64,000 bases of DNA from Cunninghamella blakesleeana. Taxonomy: Eukaryota; Mucoromycota; Mucoromycetes; Mucorales; Cunninghamellaceae. Both the position numbers and the translations under genes were made by a program. How positions within the stretch are numbered: the first letter of the stretch is position 1; every line of letters starts with the position of its first letter. The notes under the pieces were generated by a model. It saw nothing but the letters and a program-made list of their open reading frames with translations, ran no database searches and had not been told where the DNA came from. Where the stretch lies: contig JAFCIZ010000006.1 of the NCBI GenBank assembly GCA_017871115.1, positions 2,976,001 to 3,040,000 of the forward strand, given 5' to 3'. Shown one piece after another: positions 13,701 through 25,794 of the stretch.

Positions 13701-16601
13701 AATTAAATATTCAATTTTTTTTTTTTTATATATATACACATATACTTTAGCTTTTTGCCAAACCTTTATTAACAGCCCAATGTATAGAACAGGATCGACG
13801 TGTAGAATTTTGTGAAAAAATCTTTGTAAATTATATGGAAATTCTAAACATACATCAAGAATTATCCAGAGAACTTCGGGATTATCAAGAAACATGTCAT
13901 CTAAATAATGGATTTGTGAATCGTATTGGGAATATCTTTTTAAAGTTTATCCACCAATTTGATGCTATTTATTTTAAGTATGGTCCCAATGTAACACTAG
14001 CTGATTATATAATTAAAAAGGAAATGAGTGACAATATGTTATTTCTTAATTTTATCCGTGAAAAAGAAAAACAAGCCGAAACAAGAAAACTGCCTTTTCG
14101 CCACTTCTTATTATTACCTGTAACAAGACTCCAGCGCTACTCTTTATTATTAAATGCTGTTCATAAGAAAACACCAGATGATCATCCTGATAAAGTTGAT
14201 TTATTAACTACTATTAATACCATTAGCCATGCTGCGAAAAGAATGGATACTGAAACGGAAGAAAGTAAAAGAATCCTTCGATTATGGCAAATTCATGACC
14301 AACTGGTATTTAATAAAGAAATGGACAATCATCATCACCATCATCATACCAACACTTCCAATTTACAAAAGAAATGGGCTGTAAATGATTTACAACTTTT
14401 AGCACCCGAAAGAAAACTTTTATATGAAGGTGATGTGATTAGAAAGAATTCAGTAATGGAAAATGTTACTTTACATCTTTTCTTATTTGATCATTATTTC
14501 GTCATTACAAAACCAAAAAAACCAACAAATAACACTTCAAAACGTTCACCTGGTAATCTATTGTCCCTTTCATCCTCCTCATCCTCATCTCCTCCCCCTC
14601 CTCCTCCTCATGGTTTGAACAATAATGACGGATCGTCTCCTTTTATGATCGATTATAATATGAAATATGAAAGTTATCATATTTCCAAAACACCTATACC
14701 ACTCTATTTACTCCATCTATACAAATCAACAGAATCATTTGCTATTGGCGAATATAATATACCTTCACCTATCTCACTATCAAGAGCTGCTTCCTTTTCA
14801 CCACCAACTTCACCAACATTTACTTCTAGAAATAACACTCTTCCTTTAACACCTATTCCTTCTTCCAATAATAATAATAATAATAATAATACAAATGCTT
14901 TAGCCAAAGATACAGATAATGAATCAAGTGGTGTCGCATTTAAAATAATACATATTGGTCGTTATGGAAATGAATATACTTTTTACCTTGATCATCAAGA
15001 TTCTGTTTCTTATTGGCAATATATGATTGTCACTGCTAAAGCTGAATGGGAAGAACGAAATAAGGAAAAAAAAATCTTACAAACTCATTGTTTAACGGAC
15101 CATACTTTTGGTAATTTTTTAACTTCGGGCAAAGTGAAAGAATCTGTTGTTTATGGTAAATAATAATAATAATAATAAAAAGATTATTTTTTTTTATAAT
15201 GGAAATAGAAATAAACCTATACCTATATACTAAATATATATATATATATATTATTGAATTTATTAGAAAACGCTTCTGGTAAGCAAATGATCATTTTCAG
15301 TTCAAATCAAGGCTTATGGGTTGGTAGTAGGGATGGATCCATTGTATATCAGCAAGTCATGTCTCAAACTAACATTCAACAAATTGGTGTTTTACAAGAT
15401 GAACACATTCTTTTGGTACTAGCAGGTAAAATAATATAAAACATTATAAATTATAATAATGTGTATGTATATACAATGTATTGTATCAAATTTATCTGAT
15501 TTTTTTATAATTTTATAATTTAATTAGAAAAAATATTGACTGCTTATCCATTAGCATCATTTGATCCAAGTTCAAAAAATAAACCTAGTGGAAGTTATAA
15601 AGTGTCCCAACATGTACAATATTTCACTTGTGGTAAAATGATGGGTACTAGTTTAGTGATTGTTATGAAACGCCAAGGTATGGATAGCACTTTTAAGGTC
15701 TTTGAACCCGTTTGTGGAAATTTACGTGACCCAGCAAATTCAAAATTCCTTGCTGTTAAACATCGCTTTTTAAGTAAAGCTCCAGCATGGTTCAGATTAT
15801 ATAAGGTATTATTATTATTATTATTATTATTTTTATAAAAAAGGAAAAGCAAGGAAAGAAAAAATAAAGCAAAAATGCAAAGTTTTATTTATTTATTAAT
15901 ATGAAATTAAACTAACCATTTCTATTTTATTTTATTTTATCGTTATTCTTTGCTCTTATTATAATAGTCATTCTATATTGGTTGCAATTCTATTGATATA
16001 CAGATTCTTAAAGCAAGATTAGCCATCGTAAGTGAACGTGGATTTGAAATCATCGATTTAGATACTTTAAAGGAAATCCATCTCCCAAGTCCTCAAGATG
16101 AAAACAAGTTGACCTTTTTATATCCTCCAAATGTCGATACAAAACCATTGGCCATGTATAAATACAAAGATTACTTTTTATTGTGTTATAATGATTTTGC
16201 TTTCCTTGTAGATTATAAAGGATGCTATTCTACCAAATTTTATGAAAAAATTGATTGGATTGGTACACCTCATTCTGTTGCCTTTTATGATCCATATATT
16301 GTTGCGTTTGATCATCAATTAATCGAAATCAGACATGTAGAAACGGTAAGTGATTTTATTTATTTATAAAGATATATCAAATGATAAAAAAAAAACATAT
16401 GTATCTGCCTATGTATAATGTTCTTTCATTCATCCAATCAATTTTTTTATCATTTTATTGTTATTTTAGGGTGAACTTGTTCAAGTTATATCTGGTACAA
16501 CCATGCAAAGCTTATGCTTAAATCCTATTTTAACTGGTGTGATGACCCATCCATATGATACTGATAAACAATATGTATTTGAACTTGTTCCAAAAAATTA
16601 A
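12269..16601 (+). CDS. Rho guanine nucleotide exchange factor (DEP-DH-PH-CNH), Rom1/Rom2-like paralog A
   Basis: Likely activates Rho1 in cell-wall integrity and polarised growth, as Rom2 does in yeast. Eight exons (12269-12706, 12969-13346, 13501-13644, 13751-15155, 15267-15425, 15528-15805, 15968-16345, 16470-16601) encode 1103 residues. Order: Thr/Asn-rich N-terminus (1-95), DEP-like region (about 110-235; FTGEEAM, LFEPVPYSEKSL), DH (about 290-500; QEAIHELIYTEEDYVRDL and LPFRHFLLLPVTRLQRYSLLL), PH (about 530-770; LFLFDHYFVITK, YTFYLDHQDSVSYWQ) and CNH (about 785-1100; GLWVGSRDGS, RGFEIIDLDT, YIVAFDHQLIEIRHVET). The PH domain carries long Ser/Pro/Asn inserts. The N-terminus is far shorter than in paralog B at 25.8-30.9 kb. 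Frame is kept across every junction. Confidence 0.92.
13666..13701. repeat. (AAAT)n microsatellite in a RhoGEF A intron
   Basis: About nine AAAT units within the intron after exon 3 of RhoGEF A. Confidence 0.85.
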
Positions 16602-17099
16602 AATTAAAATTAAATTAAAATTAAAAAAAAAAAAAAAAAAAAATGCTATTATTTAAAACTATTTTCATTACCATTACGTACTATTATTATTTTTTACAAT
16701 TATTACTATTATTATTATGACCATTTTCAATACATAATTTATTTTTTTTTCATCTTTTTTTATTACCATTTTTATGTTTTTAATATTTATATTTATAAAC
16801 AGCTTTTTATTATACTTAATTTAGATTGATCCGTATTAAAATAAAAATAAAAGACATGGCTTCTTTTTCATCTTCTCTCTCTTTCTCCCCCCCAAAAAAA
16901 AGTACATATAAATATAAATAGCCTTTATTTTTTTCCTGTTTTTCTTTTTTAATGGCTCTATGCATTCTAATCAAAAAATAAAAATAAAATAAAAAATACA
17001 AAGGGGATGAAACTAAAAATAAAAATAAAAAAAGCAAAAAAAAAAAACAAAAATACCTTGATTTCATTTCGTTTAATTTATATAAATAAATAAAAATGT
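16602..17099. other. Convergent intergenic region, RhoGEF A and KMO 3' ends
   Basis: Shared 3' flanks rich in poly-A/T. A tandem AAATT-type stretch and a poly-A run follow the RhoGEF A stop (about 16600-16641). No gene. Confidence 0.55.
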
Positions 17100-19304
17100 T
17101 TATTTCCAGGATTGAAAAACATATTGAAAAGCTGATTTCGTTTGTTGGTAAATTGGATCGACTGTAGAACGATTAATTCCTATAGCATTACCGGCAGTAA
17201 CACCGAGGTTTCCTATTGCTTTCACAGCATTAATAGAAGCATTTGTGGCATCTTTTGCACTATTTGTTAAAGATGATGAAGAAGAAGAAATAGAAGGAAG
17301 AGATTGTTTTGATGAAGAGGTAGCACGCCAAATAATCCAAGCAGTAACGGAAGTAGTTGTAAAAGCAACTGCACCAAGAGTTACATTCAACCAAAATGTT
17401 TGTTTATGCCAACGTTGGATTGCTTGAGAATAAGGCAAGGTAGAAAAACTAACCATAGAATATAAAGGAGTAATAGCTTTAGGTAAAACATAATGAATCC
17501 ATCCTTCTAATTTTTTTCTGGCTAAATAACGCATTGAGGTCACTGCAGATCGCATTTCATAATGATTGTACATGGCCAAATCGCAAATTGCATGAGCATC
17601 CTTTACTCTTTCTTTTGAATAGGCATTTAATGCCTCATTTAATCCAGGAATGTGGGTTCCATCATTTGATAAAACAGGTCGAATATGCCTTTTATCCAAT
17701 ATTTCGTGTAAGACTTGAACATCTTGAAAACCGCAATTCATACCTTGACCATAAAAGGGAACCATTGCATGGGCTGCATCACCAATTATTAGGGATTTAT
17801 CATTTAAGTTATGAGGTGAAGTTTTGATACTGATAAGGGAGCCTCTTGGATTGGCAAAATAATCAGATTGTAATCTTTTTTCCCCAATCAATGGAATGGC
17901 ATCATTGAATTCTTCTTTGAAAAAGTTCATTAATTCGGCTTCAGTATTAATACTGTCAAACATATCCGCTGGCATGAATAAAGTACATGTAAATGATTTA
18001 TCCTAGGTAAAGATTATAATATACATATATATATACAAATATATAAATTACCTATCCTTATAACTCGTTACATTTTTTCTTTTTTTAAAAAAAATAAATA
18101 AAATTTTATAAATATAAATTGACTTACAGGATTGGGTAAAGCAATCAACATAAAGGTATGTCTTGGCCAGATATGTAAATGGTTAGGATCCAATGCATAT
18201 CTTGGTTTATTATTATTATCGAATTGTGGTGGCATGTATAATTCACAATAAAGAGTATCAATGTATTCTTGTTGGTAATTCATTCTGTTATATACATAAC
18301 AATTAATAAAAATAAACCATTTTTATTATTATTATGAACATTCTATTATTTACATATTATTTTCATTAAGTAATTAAGTAATTGTTGATTCTTACCTAAT
18401 ATTTCTATTGATCAAAGTACGCACTTTTGAATTAGCACCATCAGCTCCAATAATTAAATCAGCAAATCTTGTTACTCTTTCTTGATTAGAACTATTTTTT
18501 TTTAGAAAAAGCAAAAAAAAAAAAAAAAAAAGGATTATATATGACATGATCTATACTCTTTTTGCATTACTCTTTATATTATATTAAATTTAATATTTAC
18601 CCTTGTAAAAATTCCATAGAACCTGACTCAAAATCGATATTCAATACTTTATGTTCAAAATAAATGGAGACGTTTGACCATTCTTCTACTTTATCCAATA
18701 ATATTTCATTTAAACGGGCACGGTCTACAGCATTAATATGCTAAAATAAAATTAATAATAAATAATAATATAATAATAAACTATTATAAAAAAATAATTG
18801 CATATATGATAAAAGTATTTTATAGGTTTTATTTATTTATTTATTTTAAATATGTATATATATAAAACTTACCTCACCATGAATAGAATAAGGTTGCGAC
18901 ATTTGATGACCTTCTTTACCAATATGAACCATACGTGAATGCATGGGTACAGCTGAATCCAAAATAAGTTTTTCAAGTCCAAGACCAGTAGCTCGAAGTG
19001 CGCTTAAACCACGTTCTGATAAAGCTAAATTAATAGATTTTCCTCTCTGTAACTTCTTTTGTTCAGGTAAACGCATATCTACATACATATGTACATATCA
19101 AAATAAAGTTAAAATAGTGATTAAAATAAATAAATAGATAGATAGATAAATAATAATAATAATAATAATAATAATTTATAAGGTACCAGGTCGTAATTCA
19201 TATAGATCCACTTTCCAACCACGTTGGGCAAAATAAATAGCATTAAGAGCACCCACTAGTCCACCCCCAATAATGGCAACAGTTGCTGTTTGTTCTTCTG
19301 TCAT
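17100..19304 (-). CDS. BNA4: Kynurenine 3-monooxygenase
   Basis: FAD/NADPH enzyme that hydroxylates L-kynurenine to 3-hydroxykynurenine in tryptophan breakdown and de novo NAD synthesis, on the outer mitochondrial membrane. Exons: 19304-19187, 19078-18873, 18740-18601, 18491-18396, 18284-18128, 18002-17100, giving 539 residues. Motifs seen: the N-terminal dinucleotide fold [32 protein letters not shown], the [13 protein letters not shown] segment, and the FAD-contact region [25 protein letters not shown]. The C-terminal part has a hydrophobic segment near residues 440-460 ([21 protein letters not shown]), the expected membrane anchor, followed by a Ser-rich tail. It is convergent with RhoGEF A (498 bp apart) and tandem with the arylsulfotransferase-family gene upstream. 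Confidence 0.95.
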
Positions 19305-19872
19305 CTTTTTAAAAAGTTAATCGTGAGAAATATTGTCAAAAAAAAGAAAAAGAAAAAAAAAGGATTAAAAAAAGCGACAGAGAAAGAGAAAGAAAAAATA
19401 AAATCGGGCTAATTTTGTACTTAAAAAATTGTACGACTAAAAAAAAAGCTTATTTTTTTTACATATTTAAAAATTGAGCAAAAATAAAAGGGCTGATCTT
19501 TTTAAAAGTTATAGTCTAGGTAATTTTTCATTTTTTAGTATAAAAAAGACAACTGATAATAATATATATAATAAATAACTATTCTACAATCTGCTTGATA
19601 TATATTTGAGATTCTACTTTGATAATTTTGCCTGTTTCAATACCATATGCTTAGTTGCAAAGTATATAAAAATTAACCATTTTCAAAAAAAATTATCGCC
19701 CTATTATGGTTATTAGTATGATCCAACCACATTAATTTTCAATATGTCTATTATACTTGGCATACATCTTTTTTATTTTTATTTTTTTTAACAATTTAAC
19801 AAGTGACTTAAAACTTCATCTTTATTTTTGTTTTACTTCATAACTTCAAGATTTTTAAGTTAGCTTTAATGA
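19305..19872. other. Intergenic, KMO upstream
   Basis: AT-rich; an A/G-rich stretch (about 19338-19400) sits just upstream of the KMO start. No supported gene or site. Confidence 0.5.
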
Positions 19873-21391
19873 CTATTCTAATTCTACTTTTGTAATTTTA
19901 TATTTATTATCTTTAAGCCAAGGAATTTGGTCTTCAGTATATTTGTAAGCACGGAATAAAGCATTACTTTCATTTGGAAAAGCTGGTAATAATTGAGGGA
20001 TTGTATATTTATTGAAATAAGGATTGATATATTCAAATACGACCTCACCATCCAAAGTTACTTCAAAAATACGGCCAAAAGCTGCTTCATTGATTAATGT
20101 ATTACCATTAGGGAGACGTTGCGCTGATCCTATTTGTTTTTACATCCAAAAAATAAAATAACATAAAAAAGAATGTTTATAGTGTAAATAAAAAATATAT
20201 CTCTTATTGTTTTTATATCGTTTTTTTTTTCTTTTTCTTTTTTTTACTTACCCATAAATGGAGTGAAAAAAAACTCAGTTTGTCGATCTTTATATTGCCA
20301 AACGATTTCTTTTGTAGCGCGATTCACTTCAATGACTCTACTAAAATTGATATCAACACCCTATTTTTATAATAATAATTAAAATAATAATAATAATAAT
20401 AATATATATATAATCTATAAACACAAATATTCATATGTAGCCTTTTACTGATGTATTTCTATAACTTACAGTTCTAAATGCACCATTATCAAAAATAAGA
20501 ATGTTACCATTTTCTAATTCATTAGGATTATGCTGTTGAGCCACAACCTGACGATCCAATTCCCAAATCACTTTACCAGTTTTTTTTTCAATAATAATCA
20601 CAGCAGACGAACTACGTAAACTTGCCAAGATATTACCATCTTTAAGAGGATAGACAGTATTGATCAATGGCCAATGTTCTCTTGAATAATGTGGTTGTAA
20701 AGAAAATCTTGATTTATCCAAATGCTCAAAGGCTCTCCAAGTCCAAACAACATTATTATCTGCGTCTACCTGTTTAATTATATCACTATATACAATTCCT
20801 TCTTTACTACCATCTTGAGATGGGGCTTCTGATCCTATTATTTTTTAAATAAATAAATAAATAAAAATATGAAGAACTATAGTTAAATATGATGTTGATT
20901 ATTATGGTTTTTTTTAAAAAAAAAATTTCAAACCTATTATATATTTATTTACCTGGAACACCACCTTCAATTTTTTTCCCGTCTTCTGTTGAAAGAGGTT
21001 CCAAAGTAGTATAAAGGATAGATCCATCGTCCAAATGATGGGCGTCATGATGACTATATGTATCATAATGTGACCGAACAATTTTTCCTTCTGGATTTAC
21101 TTGTAATAAAGCACCACCTCTGTATTTTTCCCACATCAAGAATAAATGGGGCCCATTAGGTAAAGCACCATTAAAAGCTAAGTTCCCATTAGATAAAATA
21201 CGAGCATGTCTACCGGGCCTATAAGGTAATTGCCATTCATGAACCGTCTCCCCATCGTTATTTATAAGATAAACGTTACCTTGAGTACTAAGTGGAGCAA
21301 ATAAGGTATAACCTTCTTGTACTTTTTCTTTATTCACACCTGTTAATCCAACGTTACGACGTTTTAAACTATTCTGTTCTATAGAAGGCAT
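19873..21391 (-). CDS. Arylsulfotransferase (ASST)-family beta-propeller protein
   Basis: Four exons (21391-20953, 20834-20470, 20360-20252, 20129-19873) encode 389 residues. The sequence is a run of short beta-propeller blades of the ASST type: GNVYLINNDGETVHEWQL, HARILSNGNLAFNG, DAHHLDDGSILYTTLEP, HNPNELENGNILIFDNG, RVIEVNRATKEIVWQY and SAQRLPNGNTLINEAAFG. Bacterial ASST enzymes transfer sulfate between phenols through a histidine in such a propeller. The HHDAHHLDDG segment near residue 117 is a candidate active-site region here, but I cannot prove which His is catalytic. No signal peptide is visible (the start is MPSIEQNSLKRRN), so a cytosolic location is inferred. Substrate unknown. The start is the first ATG and is followed at once by conserved propeller sequence. 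Confidence 0.85.
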
Positions 21392-23642
21392 TTATAATTT
21401 ATATATATATTAAAAAAAAAAGAATAAAATAACGTAAAAAAAAAAGACAAAAAGAGAGAGAAAAGAAAGAATAAATTTATTTTATATGCCATTTTTTTTA
21501 TGATTATGATTATGCCTACTGAGATTCAAATTTTTCAGTTACACTCGTTTTAACCATCCATTATTAAAAAGCACGCAATATTTTTCATAGTAGTGTAATA
21601 TAATCCTAAAAATGGTATATTTCACTGAATGATTAGATTCAAATCTATATATTTATCTAATATATAGATATATATAAATGGTATATTCAATATATAAATT
21701 TGAAAGTTGGCTATAAATATAATTGGCTTTTTAAAGTTATTTATTCGTTCATTTTTTTTCAATAAAAATTATGTAATAACTATAATTTTTTTAAAAAAAA
21801 CTGAAAATGAGTAATTATTCACATGGCCCTCAGCAAAGGTACTCAAAAGCGAAATTTAGCGTATAAGAAGAGAAAAATTTTCAAATTCATTGTTGAGTTA
21901 AATACTAAAAATTATTGGTAAACTTTGATTTTCATCCCCAAACAGATCAAAAGTATTTTTAAAATTTTCTTTGATTTACCAGTTGATCTATTGGACCAGT
22001 TATTTACTTCATTTTTGGTGAATTTACCATTATTTTCATTTTTTAAAACTACTTCACTGAATTTTCCAAAATATTCACAATATTAATCGAATGTTATAGT
22101 CAAACTATAAATTTTAGCTTTATTAATCAGAATTACTTGATTGTTATTAGTGTTGAAGATGATTGGATCTGTAAAACGACTGTTGAAAAAAAAAAAAAAA
22201 AAAATACCTATCTTTATTCGCCAATACGCATGCATCTTCAGTGAGTAGTACATATTCGTGCTGTATTAGTATTTTATGATACAATTAGATAGCAATCAAA
22301 CCATGGAGCTCACTGTTAATTTTAGAATTACTACTGCTACATAATACGTTGCTAAGTTTTGCATCTTTAAAAGGTCGTTTCATCGGCAAGTTAAGGTGAA
22401 TTAATCCATAGTTTTGTGCAAGTCTATTGATAGTATTTTTATGAGCAAGTGGATATTTTTCATTCCCTTAGCTATCCAAAAAAGCAAAAGATGTAATAAA
22501 ATTGTATCAGTAATGAGAATAGATTTGTTTTTATTACCTTGCTTACCATTTAGTTGATTATAGAAATAGATGGTAGTTTTTTCGTATACTCTTGTTATTT
22601 TTATCAGTAATAAGCGTATCCAAATTCAAAATAAGTATACCAGAAACCATTATTTTACTAGCATTTGGAATACTGTCCTAGGGTTCAAAATTTTCATTTT
22701 CATCAAAATCAGCGTTGCTATCTCGTGTAACTTGATACATATTGCAAGCCCTATTTTCATCAATATTAAAAACATAAAAAAAAGGATATTGGATAAATAA
22801 ATAAGGATAATAAAAACATCTTTTTTAAAAAATAACAAAATAACAAAATAACAAAAAAGTCATACATACTTATATAAAAATTTATATACCCTTTGAACCT
22901 CAAAAAGAGTGAAGCAAACTTACTTTTATCAGGAGGATTGCTACACGCTTTTTTCAATTACTTAACTTCAATTTACGCCTCATGCTTATTTAAACTATTA
23001 CAACAGAGATAACTATATACGGTAGCATTTGCATTGTTTTAGCCAATGATGATAAAAAAAATCAGGAACAGATAAGCGCAGATTCCCTCTAGTAGCTGAA
23101 GGAAGAGTAATTTTTTCAGTCTTTGTGCAATGTACATATAAATTTACTCATCATGAAATTTACAATTATTTTATTATTATTATTTTTTTATTTATAATAT
23201 ATGTTTTTAATAATAAAATATTAATATATGAATCGGCTTTCTTAATATCAATTTATAGTATTCGTTCATCACTACCAATTCAAGAAGAGATTTTAATACT
23301 AAAAGTGGCATCTTGTGCTAATCCCAATCGAAACATTTATATATTAATACATATTTAGATATAGGTACTTAGCATACCCAGTATTCATAGTTTAAAAGTT
23401 GGTTATAAATATGGTTAATTTTTTTTTAAATTCTATATTTGTATTTACTTCCTTTATTAAAGAACTATGTAATGCATATAATAAAAAAGATAATTAAAAA
23501 AACAATGGATTAAAAATAAGTGATACTAAATTATTATTAATATTTAAAAAAAAAAGTAAATATTATTATACAATAAAAAATAAATAGGAATAGTTACCAA
23601 TATATATATATATATATATATAGGTTTATATGATACCTTTTT
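21392..23642. other. Gene-poor 2.25 kb interval with possible relic coding sequence and imperfect repeats
   Basis: No gene could be assembled. The middle (about 21.8-23.1 kb) has fewer homopolymer runs and a more balanced base mix than other intergenic DNA here, as decayed coding or transposon sequence would. On the minus strand about 22577-22767 reads as a nearly open acidic frame (NIDENRACNMYQVTR, then DSIPNASKIMVSGIL) broken by one TAG. The minus-strand segment near 22900-22960 has a short open stretch (KKACSNPPDK) ending at a good GTAAGT donor. A motif of about 22 bp (TTTRAAAGTTGGYTATAAATAT) occurs near 21700 and again near 23391 in the same orientation. No transposase was recognised. Confidence 0.4.
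22577..22767 (-). pseudogene. Possible decayed coding fragment, family unknown
   Basis: Read on the minus strand, this stretch stays open for about 63 codons apart from one internal TAG, with an acidic, non-repetitive composition unlike the Lys/Ile/Tyr strings of random AT-rich frames nearby. Segments seen are NIDENRACNMYQVTR, DSNADFDENENFEP, then the stop, then DSIPNASKIMVSGILILNLD. No conserved motif places it in a family. It may be a relic of a transposon or lost gene, or it may be chance. Weak call. Confidence 0.22.
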
Positions 23643-25514
23643 TTAAAAGTCATTGAGTGGAAAGTATTCGATGTTTTGTTGGCGTTTCCGGTTTCTGTAA
23701 TAAACAACGGCGCCAGTTATTAAGCCAGCAGATGCCAAAAGACCAATAATGATACCAACGTTATTTTTACCATATGTGTGTTTATTTGAATCATTTCCGT
23801 TTCTTGGTTTGCAATTATTCATGATTAAAAGGTTTTCACAAACATAATTATCCTTTGTGATGACTCTAGCATGATCCCCTTTAGCAAAATTACGTAACCA
23901 TACATAATTATATTCTTTATTATAAGTTGGATAATTTAAATGTATAATATCTATACATAAAAAGTAAAACAATAAAAAAAAGGAGATATGAGTCCTTGGC
24001 TTTAATTCATGTTCATATTTCTTTTTTTAAAAAATAAATATATGACTTTGTTATATTTTCTTTTCCCTTTTTTATATATACCTGTTAAAGCAAGATCGGG
24101 TCTAGCTGCCGAACGCTGTGCCCAATCTTCAAATCCTTTCTCATCAACATATCCATCCAATCGAAACACGTTATTTTTATGTATAAAAGGCTGATTAAAA
24201 CTAACTGTGTCAGGAACAAATTTACCCTTTTCTAACCAGTCTTCATAATCAGCATCTCCATTAGAGAAATCTTTGGCCAAGTTTGTTTGGTCAATCACTA
24301 TTTCAGCTTGGTGGATATCTTTGTGGAATTCAAGTGGTATAGAAGGAGTTACTAAAATGGCACCTATATAAATATATAAGAAAGAAAAAAGAAAAGAAAA
24401 AAAAATTCACTTAAACGTTCCTTTGCTATAAATTAAATTCTATATTTTCTTCCTTTTATATATTTATGTTTATATGAATTACCAGCATCAGCTGTAATTT
24501 GTTGGAAATAAGTATCTTTATAGATATGCCATTCATTATATTGGTAAGAAGTCCATGCAATGGGTGTACCTTGTTGAAGAGAGGCCACGTTTGATTTATG
24601 ACAATTATATTCTTGGCTGATTTTATCAAATATTTCTAACCCTAGCGCTTCTTTATCAAAAAATGCAGATAAATACACCAACCATCTTGCTTTCTATTTT
24701 TAACAGTACATATAAATATATATTATATTATATTATTAAGTAAACCACATCACTATGTACAATTCTTTTTATTACTATTGTTATTATTAGCAGTATTATT
24801 ATAGGCACTTACAGCAAGAGGTGTCAATTGGTGATTATTTGCAGAAAATATGATCTTATTGGCTCTTAAATTAGTTTCACTTGAGGCAAATACAATATCT
24901 GTTTTACTATCTTCCTGAGTCATATTCGAATAGCAAGGTGAGGTAACTTCTTCATGATTTTTTATAAACTGTACTTTATCTTGTAACTGTAATAACTATA
25001 AACATGTATACATAAATATTAATATGTGTTTATAATTATATGGTATTCTATTCTTATTTATATATATATATATATATATTCATATTTACTTCTAGAAAGG
25101 GTAGTATATTAAAAGCACCATCGATACCAATGGTTTTAATAGGTATTGAAACAACAACATCATATTGATCAAAAGTATTCTTAGAAGGTATTTGTCCACA
25201 ACATATTAGTGCATATTTTTTATTGACAGCATGGTTTGTAACTACCTTATACCAATTATGATATTCTATTGAAAATAAAGTATCCAAATCTATTATCAAG
25301 TATATAAATAAACAAATGTACATTGTAAATGAACACTATGCAAAAGAATTTTATACAAAACCAAGCTATTATTACTATTATTTTTACCATAATCGATTGA
25401 AGGGATATCTTCATAATGATTTATAGAGGTATCGAAATCAGCACTTTGGCCAGATATATTTTGTATTAATAGATATAATAAAAAATATCTTAAATAAGAA
25501 AAATAATACTTCAT
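23643..25514 (-). CDS. Type I single-pass membrane protein with probable periplasmic-binding-protein-like (FecB/BtuF) ectodomain
   Basis: Six exons (25514-25388, 25289-25090, 24995-24813, 24693-24483, 24363-24082, 23950-23643) encode 436 residues. There is a signal peptide (hydrophobic FLLYLLIQNISG, residues about 10-22), a large ectodomain, one transmembrane helix (VGIIIGLLASAGLITGAVVYY, about 397-417) and a short basic tail, RNRKRQQNIEYFPLNDF. The ectodomain has the order of a class III substrate-binding fold: an early strand with PIKTIGIDGAFNILPFLELL, a bridging helix-like segment ARWLVYLSAFFDKEALGLEIFDKI, and a late FRLDGYVDEKGFEDWAQRSAARPDLAL motif followed by YVWLRNFAKGD. I recall similar proteins in other eukaryotes, and they resemble bacterial iron-siderophore/cobalamin binding proteins. 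Ligand and role are unknown; metal or tetrapyrrole binding is a guess. Tandem with RhoGEF B (280 bp). Confidence 0.75.
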
Positions 25515-25794
25515 ATAGTTAATGAAAAAAAAAAAAAAAAAAAAAGATAAAAAAAAAATATCTTGATTTTTTTAAAAAAAAATTAAGGTTGTCCAATTAA
25601 AATTATAGAGTAAAAGATTAACCGAATTTTGATTTCAATTTATTAAAATAAATAAAAGTGCCATTATATTAAAAAGTTTAAGTAAATCCTTTTTATTAAC
25701 TATAACATACATTAAAACATAAATAAATAAATAAGAGAAGTCGAAAAATAAAAATGAAAGTAAAATAATGACAAGTAAAAATAATAACACCATC

